This document shows, one piece after another, positions 25,511-33,459 of a stretch of 64,000 nucleotides of DNA. Each line of letters starts with the position of its first letter. Positions within the stretch are counted from its first letter, which is position 1. The position numbers were made by a program, and so were the translations under genes. Location of the stretch: NCBI RefSeq assembly GCF_000021545.1, contig NC_012438.1, positions 372,001 through 436,000 on the forward strand, written 5' to 3'. The stretch is from Sulfurihydrogenibium azorense Az-Fu1 (GTDB taxonomy: Bacteria; Aquificota; Aquificia; Aquificales; Hydrogenothermaceae). A model generated the notes under the pieces. It had not been told where the DNA came from. It did not search any database and saw only the letters and a program-made list of their open reading frames with translations.

Positions 25511-26744
25511 TAGGTTCTTTAAAGAAGTAACCTTGACCATAGTCTATTCCTAACTCTTTCACTTTATCAAATATTTCTTGTGAAGATATAAATTCAGCAA
25601 CTGTAGGTATGTTAAGCTCTTTTGTAAGTCCTCTAATAGCTTTTACTGCACTATAGGAAATTGAGTCTTTGTCTATTTTCCTAATGATTTGACCGTCTAT
25701 TTTAATGTAATCAAAACTAAGTTCTACTATATGCAATATATTAGAATAACCACTACCAAAATCATCTAAGGCAATCTTGTATCCAGCATCTTTTAGTGTA
25801 TTTATCTTATCTCTCAGTTTTGAATACTCACTTACACTTTCAGATTCTAAAAGTTCAATAGTGACTTTTTCTCTAAGGTTTTTTCCTAATGATAGTAAAA
25901 TTTTCAATATATCTTCATCCAGTATATCTGAAGGTAGCAGATTTACGCTTATATTTATGTTTTTTCTATTTAAAATTGAAAAATTAAACTCTAACATCTT
26001 TCTTGTTAACTCTTTATAAACATGACTCCCTTTAATAGAATTTAGAAACATTCCCGGTAAGATAATTTTTCTTTCTTTCGTTAATATCCTTACTAAACTT
26101 TCATATTTAAATGTTTTAAACGTCTGTACATTAAATATTGGTTGGTAAAAGCATATCACTCTATTTTCTAATATAGCCTCTTTTATATCGGAAAGTCTTC
26201 TATCAATAAGGTTAATACTTCTATCGCTGTAAAGTTCAACTCTGTTTTTACCTTTTTCTTTAGCCAGTAGTAGAGCTTTGTCTGCCTTTTTAAATGCATC
26301 CTCAAAACTCTTTTCTTTATCAGCATTGATGTATAAACCTGCAGAAACGGTTATTTTAACTTTGTCTTTTATTATAAAGAATGGGTTGATTGCAACTTTA
26401 CTTACAATCTTTTCAGCTATGCCTAAATAGTTAGTATCGTTCCCATCTTTTTCTAAAAGTATTAAGAATTCATCATGACCTACTCTGATAATTTTGTCGT
26501 TTTCCCTAATATTTCTTTTTATAAGACTTACAAGGTCTCTAAGGATTAGTTCTAAGAATTCTTTACCGTAGATATTTAATAAATTTGATAAGTTGTCCAC
26601 ATCTATCAATAAGAAAGCATACCTTTTCTTTAAGAAATCTTTTTCTATAATGTCAATATAATCCCTATTGTATGCACCTGTTGTTTTATCTATGTATTTT
26701 TCTTCTTCATTTTTTCTTTTATTAAAAAACTCTAAAATGTTCAT
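25488..26744 (-). CDS. GGDEF/EAL domain protein
   Basis: The 418-residue cytoplasmic protein has a GGDEF-like domain (about residues 18-165) with IIRVGHDEFLILLE, so the usual GGDEF is GHDEF. An EAL domain (about residues 180-418) follows, with ESL in place of EAL (KYESLVRI), then IELLESES, ALDDFGSGYSNI, YIKIDG and GQGYFF. Most phosphodiesterase residues are kept and the cyclase motif is altered, so c-di-GMP breakdown is more likely than synthesis. Its 3' end overlaps the kinase gene by 23 bp. Its N-terminal part is repeated at 26.9-27.7 kb. Confidence 0.88.
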   Translation of the reverse strand: MNILEFFNKRKNEEEKYIDKTTGAYNRDYIDIIEKDFLKKRYAFLLIDVDNLSNLLNIYGKEFLELILRDLVSLIKRNIRENDKIIRVGHDEFLILLEKDGNDTNYLGIAEKIVSKVAINPFFIIKDKVKITVSAGLYINADKEKSFEDAFKKADKALLLAKEKGKNRVELYSDRSINLIDRRLSDIKEAILENRVICFYQPIFNVQTFKTFKYESLVRILTKERKIILPGMFLNSIKGSHVYKELTRKMLEFNFSILNRKNINISVNLLPSDILDEDILKILLSLGKNLREKVTIELLESESVSEYSKLRDKINTLKDAGYKIALDDFGSGYSNILHIVELSFDYIKIDGQIIRKIDKDSISYSAVKAIRGLTKELNIPTVAEFISSQEIFDKVKELGIDYGQGYFFKEPINLSEIQ

Positions 26745-26767
26745 AAAATTGATTATAACATAAAATA

Positions 26768-26912
26768 TTATTTATTAAACTTTTCTTTTAACTCTGCTAC
26801 TGTTTGGTGAGTATTATGACACTTTGAACAGTTATTCATAGATATCCATCCTACAGATTTGTAAATCTCTTCCTTGTTTTTGGATTGTAAAGCCTTTGAT
26901 AAAAGGTTTAAC
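26768..26912 (-). pseudogene. Cytochrome c 3' fragment in the first duplicate unit
   Basis: This repeats the last 47 codons of the triheme cytochrome at 27723-28541, including its third heme motif CSKCH. It is joined at 26913 to GGDEF/EAL sequence and has no start. It exists only because of the 955-bp duplication. Confidence 0.85.
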
Positions 26913-27699
26913 TGTTTTTTCTATTTAAAATTGAAAAATTAAACTCTAACATCTTTCTTGTTAACTCTTTATAAACATGACTCCCTTTAATAGAATTTAG
27001 AAACATTCCCGGTAAGATAATTTTTCTTTCTTTCGTTAATATCCTTACTAAACTTTCATATTTAAATGTTTTAAACGTCTGTACATTAAATATTGGTTGG
27101 TAAAAGCATATCACTCTATTTTCTAATATAGCCTCTTTTATATCGGAAAGTCTTCTATCAATAAGGTTAATACTTCTATCGCTGTAAAGTTCAACTCTGT
27201 TTTTACCTTTTTCTTTAGCCAGTAGTAGAGCTTTGTCTGCCTTTTTAAATGCATCCTCAAAACTCTTTTCTTTATCAGCATTGATGTATAAACCTGCAGA
27301 AACGGTTATTTTAACTTTGTCTTTTATTATAAAGAATGGGTTGATTGCAACTTTACTTACAATCTTTTCAGCTATGCCTAAATAGTTAGTATCGTTCCCA
27401 TCTTTTTCTAAAAGTATTAAGAATTCATCATGACCTACTCTGATAATTTTGTCGTTTTCCCTAATATTTCTTTTTATAAGACTTACAAGGTCTCTAAGGA
27501 TTAGTTCTAAGAATTCTTTACCGTAGATATTTAATAAATTTGATAAGTTGTCCACATCTATCAATAAGAAAGCATACCTTTTCTTTAAGAAATCTTTTTC
27601 TATAATGTCAATATAATCCCTATTGTATGCACCTGTTGTTTTATCTATGTATTTTTCTTCTTCATTTTTTCTTTTATTAAAAAACTCTAAAATGTTCAT
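26908..27699 (-). pseudogene. GGDEF/EAL 5' fragment in the second duplicate unit
   Basis: The 263-codon frame is identical to residues 1-262 of the GGDEF/EAL protein at 25488-26744, then ends one residue after the junction. It keeps the altered GGDEF domain (VGHDEF) and only the first part of the EAL domain, without DDFGSG or the later catalytic residues. If the duplication were real, this copy would sit directly downstream of the cytochrome gene and could be expressed; more likely it is an artefact. Confidence 0.88.
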
Positions 27700-27722
27700 A
27701 AAATTGATTATAACATAAAATA

Positions 27723-28541
27723 TTATTTATTAAACTTTTCTTTTAACTCTGCTACTGTTTGGTGAGTATTATGACACTTTGAACAGTTATTCATAGATAT
27801 CCATCCTACAGATTTGTAAATCTCTTCCTTGTTTTTGGATTGTAAAGCCTTTGATAAAAGGTTTAACTTTTCTTCTAACTCTTTGCCTTGATATATTTCA
27901 ATGGATAGTTTGTTGTTATGACACTCATTACAACTTTGAGATATACCCTTAACTCTTTTTATGAAGTTGTTTCCTTCTGCTACTGCTTTATCAAACTTTC
28001 CATCTTCTAAGTAAACTCTCATTTTTTTCATAGAGTCAGAAACTTTTTTCATATAATCGTGAAACTCTACATTAGACCTGCTTACAGGGTCTTCTATATT
28101 TATAACTTCAAAAGATGGGTAATGGTAAAGGATTTTTGTTGATACTTTGTAGTTTTGGTGGCACTGCATACAGGATTTACCTACAGCGTCAGCGTTAAAT
28201 TTTACTTTTTCCATATCTTTTGACTTTACAGCTTCAACAAGGGCATTTACTTCATTCTTCTTTAACCCTTTATCAAACTCAGGAACCATTTTACCTATGT
28301 TTAAATAGTTCTCTCTTAAAATGTTTGCCCATTTTTCTGCATTTTTCCAATCATTTTCCTGTATGTTTGTAAACATTCCTGTAAAAGCTGTTGACATTGC
28401 GTACATACTGTTTAAAAACTCCATTTTATTTGAGTTTGGAGGATAGTACTTTGAAAGAGTCTTTGGTGGTTCTTTTAACGTTAAATCTCCAGCGTAAGAA
28501 ATAGATACACATAAGGCTATAGCAGTTAGATACTTTTTCAT
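27723..28541 (-). CDS. Exported triheme c-type cytochrome
   Basis: ATG at 28541 follows GGGAGGTTT and gives 272 residues with a signal peptide (MKKYLTAIALCVSISYA). A longer frame to 28649 lacks this logic. Three heme sites are visible: CMQCH near residue 123, CNECH near 203 and CSKCH near 255. Extra histidines could be second axial ligands. The helical spacing resembles cytochrome c'-like or NapC-associated electron carriers, but no exact family is recognised. It is periplasmic by inference. Its last 145 bases are also present at 26768-26912. Confidence 0.82.
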   Translation of the reverse strand: MKKYLTAIALCVSISYAGDLTLKEPPKTLSKYYPPNSNKMEFLNSMYAMSTAFTGMFTNIQENDWKNAEKWANILRENYLNIGKMVPEFDKGLKKNEVNALVEAVKSKDMEKVKFNADAVGKSCMQCHQNYKVSTKILYHYPSFEVINIEDPVSRSNVEFHDYMKKVSDSMKKMRVYLEDGKFDKAVAEGNNFIKRVKGISQSCNECHNNKLSIEIYQGKELEEKLNLLSKALQSKNKEEIYKSVGWISMNNCSKCHNTHQTVAELKEKFNK

Positions 28542-28679
28542 AATAAACCTCCCAATCTTTGATTTGTTATAATAATAATAATCGTATTTTTTGGATTTTG
28601 CAAAGCAAATGAGATTTGTCATATCTATTTTTTGATTAAAATTGGACAATTTTTTGAATATTAAATTTGGAGGATTTAG

Positions 28680-29165
28680 ATGGAAAATATAAAACCAGAA
28701 ATACTAGAAAAGATGAAAAACTTTGTAAATACATTTGCGGAAAAATCTGGCACTGTACCAAATCCTAATGAAGAAGTAAGGATGGCTGTCATACAAGGAC
28801 TTGCAGCTCATGTCCAAGAATTAGGAAAACCTCTATGCCCATGCAACTTTTATCCTGATAAAAAAGAAGAAGTTAAAAAAAGAAGATGGATATGTGCTTG
28901 TGATGAGATGCAAATATTTAAATACTGTCATTGTTTACTGTTTACAACACCAGAAGGTTTACCTATAACTGAATACTTACCAGAATGGCATGAAGGAAGA
29001 CAGATATATGGCTTAGTTAAAGACCCAACTCCAGATAAAGGAAGGTCTCTATCTAAAGTAGAAAACATAGTAGAAAACCTCAAAGAATATATAAAAGAAC
29101 ACGGGCTTGATATACCTGAAGAAGATATATTAAAGTTTGCTCAAGAAACTGCGAAAAAGAAATAA
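28680..29165 (+). CDS. Ferredoxin-thioredoxin reductase catalytic (beta) subunit
   Basis: The 161-residue protein shows the FTR cysteine pattern CPC-x16-CxC-x8-CHC around residues 58-87 (CPC, then CAC instead of the usual CPC, then CHC). These cysteines hold the 4Fe-4S cluster and the redox disulfide that passes ferredoxin electrons to thioredoxin. The C-terminal ~70 residues extend beyond the plant-type core. No variable (alpha) subunit is adjacent, as in many non-phototrophs. ATG follows TTGGAGGA. It is divergent from the cytochrome gene. Confidence 0.92.
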   Translation: MENIKPEILEKMKNFVNTFAEKSGTVPNPNEEVRMAVIQGLAAHVQELGKPLCPCNFYPDKKEEVKKRRWICACDEMQIFKYCHCLLFTTPEGLPITEYLPEWHEGRQIYGLVKDPTPDKGRSLSKVENIVENLKEYIKEHGLDIPEEDILKFAQETAKKK

Positions 29166-29189
29166 GAATAAAGAATCAGGTTTTATATT

Positions 29190-29438
29190 ATGAAGGGATG
29201 TGAAATTTTAAACAAAATAGAATCTTTAGGGGGTCATCTAAAAGAGGAGGAATTAGAAACACTTCTTGAAATAATTCGTCGTCAAATAAAATTTATGTTA
29301 AAGTATAACATTCTAATGACGCCTAAAAATTATGAAAGATGGTTTTTAGTTTTTTGTCATTTAGTAGAAAGTAAAGAGTCCTTAACGGATAAAGAAATAT
29401 TTAATCTCTATGGGCGATTGTATGAAAAAAAATTTTAA
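29190..29438 (+). CDS. N-terminal module of a diguanylate cyclase, probably split by frameshift
   Basis: The 82-residue frame contains MTPKNYERWFLVFCHLVESK near residues 43-62, a pattern I associate with the N-termini of GGDEF proteins in this lineage. It runs into an 8-A run (29423-29430) and stops, while the next frame continues as the GGDEF protein, overlapping by 29 bp. Removing one A joins them into one protein of about 344 residues. As it stands it may be a separate small protein. Confidence 0.6.
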   Translation: MKGCEILNKIESLGGHLKEEELETLLEIIRRQIKFMLKYNILMTPKNYERWFLVFCHLVESKESLTDKEIFNLYGRLYEKKF

Positions 29439-30225
29439 TATTGGCAAAGAAGAAAAATTTTTTGAAATAAACATAAGAGAAACATCAGATAAATTGGAAA
29501 AAATAGCAGACAGCATAGAAGAAAAACTCCTTGATATATTAAACGTTGCTTACTTACATAAGGAAAACATACAGAAGCATGAGGAGATTACCAAAAAGTC
29601 AGATGACGAAAAATTTTCTAAGATTCTACAAGAACTTGAATTTATAAAAAATCAGAATGAAAGTTTAACAAAGAAGTTAGAAAATTACCATAAAGAAATT
29701 CAAAATCTGAACATGGAACTAAAAATTGCAAAACAAGACGCAACTATTGATTTCTTAACAGGTGTTGTAAATCGTAGAAGTTTTGACAGAACATTGGGGA
29801 ATTTGTTAAAAGAAGTAAGGGAAAAGGATTATATCTTTACGTTAATCTTATTAGATATTGATAATTTTAAATCTGTTAACGATACTTATGGACATTTGGC
29901 TGGTGATTTAGTTTTGAAAGAGATTTCTACTGTTTTAAGAATCTTTTTAAGGGCTAATACAATAATTGGAAGGATAGGAGGAGAAGAGTTTGGAATAATC
30001 TTACCTGGAGTGTCTTTAGAAAATGGAATAAAAGTAGCTGAAAGAATAAGAAGTATTATTGAAAATAGAGAAGTAAAATTTGAAGATAGAATAATAAAAT
30101 TTACTGCCAGTTTTGGCGTAACAGAAAGTAAAAAAGAAGATACAAAAGAATCAATATATAAGAGAGTAGATGAAGCACTTTATATTGCTAAAAGAAATGG
30201 GAAAAATAGAGTAGCCTTTTTATAA
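29410..30225 (+). CDS. GGDEF diguanylate cyclase
   Basis: The 271-residue frame has a helical or coiled-coil region (about residues 10-105) and a GGDEF domain (about 110-271). It keeps DFLTGVVNRRSFDRTL, LLDIDNFKSVNDTYGH, the active site RIGGEEFGIILPG and DEALYIAKRNGKNRV, so c-di-GMP synthesis is likely. No membrane segment is seen. An I-site RxxD before the active site is not evident. The start at 29410 or the ATG at 29422 may be secondary, since the true start may be that of the upstream 82-codon frame. Confidence 0.9.
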   Translation: MGDCMKKNFNIGKEEKFFEINIRETSDKLEKIADSIEEKLLDILNVAYLHKENIQKHEEITKKSDDEKFSKILQELEFIKNQNESLTKKLENYHKEIQNLNMELKIAKQDATIDFLTGVVNRRSFDRTLGNLLKEVREKDYIFTLILLDIDNFKSVNDTYGHLAGDLVLKEISTVLRIFLRANTIIGRIGGEEFGIILPGVSLENGIKVAERIRSIIENREVKFEDRIIKFTASFGVTESKKEDTKESIYKRVDEALYIAKRNGKNRVAFL

Positions 30226-30231
30226 ACTGTG

Positions 30232-30252
30232 AAGCCGGCTGAAAGCCGGCTT
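30232..30252. terminator. GC-rich hairpin between the convergent cyclase and speD genes
   Basis: A perfect 9-bp stem (AAGCCGGCT, 30232-30240, with AGCCGGCTT, 30244-30252) has a GAA loop and lies 7 bases after the cyclase stop, just before the speD stop. The following GTTTGTT is a weak U tract. It may terminate both convergent genes. Confidence 0.6.
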
Positions 30253-30257
30253 GTTTG

Positions 30258-30683
30258 TTACATTAATCTATTTCTTTGTGAAGATGTTATAGTTGTTGCT
30301 AAAGATATATCCCTTGGAAACTCAGTTCCTCTTGAAGTTGTTTGAATTTCAAGTTTATCCGTTCCAAAGAAAGACTTAATGATTTCCAATGCAGCTGGAA
30401 TATTAAATTCTTTACATGAGAAGATATCTATTGAAAAGTATCCTTTCTCCGGAAAAGTGTGGATACTTATATGGCTCTCAGCTATAATAACAAACCCAGA
30501 TACTCCCCAGTCTTCTGGTTTCTCTCCACCATCATACTTAAATACGTATGGTGGCATTATCTTTGTCATGCCTATCTCTGCTGGAAGGGTGTCTAAGAAG
30601 TTCGTTACAGCTTCCACACTTGCTAACGCCTCAAACGACCCTTCATAACCATCAACCATTAAATGGGGTCCAAATCCTATCAA
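30258..30683 (-). CDS. speH: S-adenosylmethionine decarboxylase proenzyme
   Basis: The 141-residue AdoMetDC of the short bacterial/archaeal type supplies decarboxylated SAM for spermidine and longer polyamines, which matter in thermophiles. The self-cleavage site is in [19 protein letters not shown]: the Ser before HISIHT's second half becomes the pyruvoyl group. [17 protein letters not shown] follows. The start is TTG at 30683 after AAAGGAGGA; an internal ATG would cut the conserved GFGPHL. Confidence 0.93.
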   Translation of the reverse strand: MIGFGPHLMVDGYEGSFEALASVEAVTNFLDTLPAEIGMTKIMPPYVFKYDGGEKPEDWGVSGFVIIAESHISIHTFPEKGYFSIDIFSCKEFNIPAALEIIKSFFGTDKLEIQTTSRGTEFPRDISLATTITSSQRNRLM

Positions 30684-30888
30684 CTCTGGTTATCCTCCTT
30701 TAAAATTAAATTTGTGGTATAAAAGATATATTAAAAATTTTTAAAAGTAAATATACTTTTGCATATTTTTTGTGCAAATTAAAATTTTTGCCTTGGATTT
30801 TTCAAGGTAGAAACATGATATAAGTTATTGTGAATATTTATTAACTAATATAGATTTTTAGTACAAATTGTTTTTAGGAGAGCGTTTA

Positions 30889-32145
30889 ATGAGCCATTAT
30901 ATAGAACCTAAACTTACTATAGAGCTTGCCCATCAGTGTGTTAAATGTTCAGCTTGTCGTCAGGTTTGTCCAACTTACTCTGTTGTAAAAGAGGAAAGGT
31001 CTTCTCCACGAGGAAGGTTAGCTTTGGCTGAAGCAGTAGTTGACGGAATACTTCCTTTAACGGAAGATATAGCAGCTCAGTGGAACCAGTGTGCTATGTG
31101 TAGAAGATGTGAGTGGATATGTCCTAACGAAGTAGAGTACAAAGAGATAATGTTTAGAGCCAGAAATATGGCAAAAGAAAAAAGTAAAAAGGATTACTTT
31201 AAAAATGTTGTTTTTAAAGGTCTTGCTATGATGGGTAATCCTCTTACAAAAATAGGTATGAAATTTGCTCCTGCTTTAATGGAAGCTTACGGAAAAATGC
31301 TTGGAAAAGAGGTACCTGAATATAACGCAGTTTATATAGATGTAGGTATCCCTAAGTATGCTAAACTTATGCCAAAGCCTTCTGCAAAACCTTTTGGCCT
31401 TAGAGGTAAAGAGGTAAAATCAGAAAAATCAAAAGGTAGACTTTTATTTTTTACTGGATGTATGATAGATGCATTTCAAGGAAAGGTTGGAGAGAGTGTT
31501 TTAAAACTTATGGAAAAGGCCGGATACGACGTAGTTGTTCCAAAAGATATAAGATGCTGTGGAGCTCCTCACCTTTACAGCGGAGAGATAGACTCTTTTA
31601 ATAAACTTATGAAACACAACAAACAGGAGATAGATAAGTACCAGTTTGATTACATAGTGGTTGCATGTCCAACGTGTGGTGGAGCTCTAAAAGAAGAGTA
31701 TAAGTACCCTGTTAAAGACTTTGCGGAAATATTAGAAGAAGAAGGATTCTTTACATTTAGAGGTAAAGGTGAAAAAGTAACCTTCCATTTCCCATGCCAC
31801 TCTTACACTGCTATGAAGACAGACCCTAATGTCTTTAGAAATGTTTTAAAAAACGTTAAAGATGCAAATTATGTAGAAGGTGAAGAGGCAATGATGTGTT
31901 GCGGTTTTGCAGGGTACTTCTCTGTTGCAAACTACGAAGTAGCATCTGAACTCCAAAAAAGGAAGATAGAGGACCTGAAAAAAACTCAGGCAACGTATGT
32001 TTTAAGTGATTGTCCCGGATGTGTTTTAAACCTTGCTGATGGAATGTACAAACATGGAGACTATAAAAATGTAAAAGTTATGCACCTTGCGGAGTACTTG
32101 GCAGAGAGGTTAGAAGATGAAAGTGTTAGTGAAGAAAGAAAGTAA
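30889..32145 (+). CDS. GlcF/LutA-like Fe-S oxidoreductase with two CCG domains
   Basis: ATG at 30889 follows TTAGGAGAG (418 residues). Two 4Fe-4S ferredoxin motifs open the protein: [12 protein letters not shown] and [12 protein letters not shown] (residues ~17-90). Two CCG domains follow: FTGCMIDAF with [11 protein letters not shown] and ACPTCGG, then FPCHSYTAM with [11 protein letters not shown] and DCPGCVLNL. This is the architecture of glycolate oxidase subunit GlcF and related lactate or heterodisulfide-type reductases. No flavin subunit is adjacent, so the substrate is open. It overlaps rubredoxin by 29 bp. Confidence 0.88.
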   Translation: MSHYIEPKLTIELAHQCVKCSACRQVCPTYSVVKEERSSPRGRLALAEAVVDGILPLTEDIAAQWNQCAMCRRCEWICPNEVEYKEIMFRARNMAKEKSKKDYFKNVVFKGLAMMGNPLTKIGMKFAPALMEAYGKMLGKEVPEYNAVYIDVGIPKYAKLMPKPSAKPFGLRGKEVKSEKSKGRLLFFTGCMIDAFQGKVGESVLKLMEKAGYDVVVPKDIRCCGAPHLYSGEIDSFNKLMKHNKQEIDKYQFDYIVVACPTCGGALKEEYKYPVKDFAEILEEEGFFTFRGKGEKVTFHFPCHSYTAMKTDPNVFRNVLKNVKDANYVEGEEAMMCCGFAGYFSVANYEVASELQKRKIEDLKKTQATYVLSDCPGCVLNLADGMYKHGDYKNVKVMHLAEYLAERLEDESVSEERK

Positions 32146-32302
32146 TGTAAAGTACAGATGTAGAGTATGTGGATACGTGTACGACCCAGAAAAAGGAGAT
32201 GAGATAAATCTAATATCTCCTGGTGTAGAATTTGTAGACCTTCCTGATAAGTGGAGGTGTCCTGTTTGTAATTACTCAAAAAAGGAGTTTAGAAAGATTT
32301 AG
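32117..32302 (+). CDS. Rubredoxin
   Basis: The 61-residue protein has the two iron-binding knuckles [16 protein letters not shown] and [14 protein letters not shown] (CxxC...CxxC). It is a one-electron carrier. The ATG lies inside the end of the GlcF-like gene, which implies translational coupling and suggests the two proteins exchange electrons. It converges on argJ with a 4-bp overlap. Confidence 0.95.
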   Translation: MKVLVKKESNVKYRCRVCGYVYDPEKGDEINLISPGVEFVDLPDKWRCPVCNYSKKEFRKI

Positions 32303-33459
32303 GTTGTATACTCTGCATTTATCTCTACGTACTTGTAGCCTAAATCACAGGTGTAGAAAGTCCACTCTTGCTCTCCTCTACTAAGGTAAAGGTTTATAAC
32401 AATTTCTTTATTATTTTTTAAATACTCTATAGCAGCTGACCTATCAAATTCTATTGGTTCTCCGTTATAGAGTAGAAAATCTCCTAAGTAAAGTTTAACT
32501 TTTGAAAAGTCTATATCTAAATGAAGTTGTCCTACTGCTGAAAGTATTCTTCCCCAGTTTGGGTCGTTTCCAAACATTGCTGTTTTAAAGAGGTTTGATG
32601 TTGCTATAGCTTCTCCAACTTTTTTGGCTTCTTCTTTAGATGATGCTTGAAATACATTTATCTCTATCAGTTTCGTTGCACCTTCTCCATCTTTAACAAT
32701 CATCTTTGCAAGTTCTAAAGCCACTTCGTAAAGTTTTTTTGTAAAGTACACCCTGTTTGAGTCATTTATTTCAACCTTTGACTCTCCTGTTGCGACTACT
32801 ACAAAACTATCATTTGTACTTTCACATCCATCTACTGATATTGAGTTAAAAGTCCTATCTACAACAAGTTTTGTAGCTTTGTCTAAAAGGTCTTTGTCTA
32901 TTTTAACGTCTGTAAATATATAAGCAAGCATAGTTGCCATGTTTGGATGTATCATTCCAGCACCTTTTGCTATACCTTTTACAGTAAATACTTCTCCATC
33001 TATCATTCCAGTTGTTTCATAGTACTTATAAAAAGTATCTGTTGTAGATATAGCTCTTGCTGCCAATTCTAAATCTAAATCTTGAAGGTTTTGACAGGCT
33101 TGTTTTATACCATTTTCTACTTTATCCATAGGAAGCTGAACGCCTATCACACCTGTTGAAAACACCATAACCTCTGATTTATCTAAACCTAAACACTCTG
33201 CAGTAATTTCCACCATCTTTTCTGCATTCTCAAAACCTTTTTGACCTGTAGCTGCGTTTGCATTTCCACTGTTTATAACCAAAGCTAATATTCTATCTTG
33301 AATCTCACAAACCAATCTATCGTATAAAACTGGAGCTGCTGCCAGTGAGTTTTGAGTAAACACTGCGCTGTAAACAGAAAGGGGAAATTTAACAACAAGG
33401 ATATCGTAATCCCCTGATGGTTTTATTCCAGCTTTTGCAACACCCATTTTAATATTCAT
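32299..33459 (-). CDS. argJ: Glutamate N-acetyltransferase / amino-acid acetyltransferase
   Basis: The 386-residue ArgJ cycles the acetyl group in arginine synthesis. The self-cleaving site is [16 protein letters not shown] near residues 175-190, with the Thr as nucleophile after cleavage. [13 protein letters not shown] and [15 protein letters not shown] are family signatures. It overlaps the end of nuoG by 11 bp. argC is about 8 kb away on the other strand. Confidence 0.96.
   Translation of the reverse strand: MNIKMGVAKAGIKPSGDYDILVVKFPLSVYSAVFTQNSLAAAPVLYDRLVCEIQDRILALVINSGNANAATGQKGFENAEKMVEITAECLGLDKSEVMVFSTGVIGVQLPMDKVENGIKQACQNLQDLDLELAARAISTTDTFYKYYETTGMIDGEVFTVKGIAKGAGMIHPNMATMLAYIFTDVKIDKDLLDKATKLVVDRTFNSISVDGCESTNDSFVVVATGESKVEINDSNRVYFTKKLYEVALELAKMIVKDGEGATKLIEINVFQASSKEEAKKVGEAIATSNLFKTAMFGNDPNWGRILSAVGQLHLDIDFSKVKLYLGDFLLYNGEPIEFDRSAAIEYLKNNKEIVINLYLSRGEQEWTFYTCDLGYKYVEINAEYTT

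Larger units (their letters stand above)
25958..27867 (+). repeat. Exact 955-bp tandem duplication across the GGDEF/EAL and cytochrome genes
   Basis: Bases 25958-26912 are repeated as 26913-27867, again with an offset of exactly 955 and no visible difference. The unit runs from inside the EAL domain through the GGDEF domain, the gene start and the 3' end of the cytochrome c gene. The junction has one base (T) of ambiguity. Complete copies of both genes remain on the outside. The junction is exactly 8000 bases from that of the first duplication. Confidence 0.95.
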
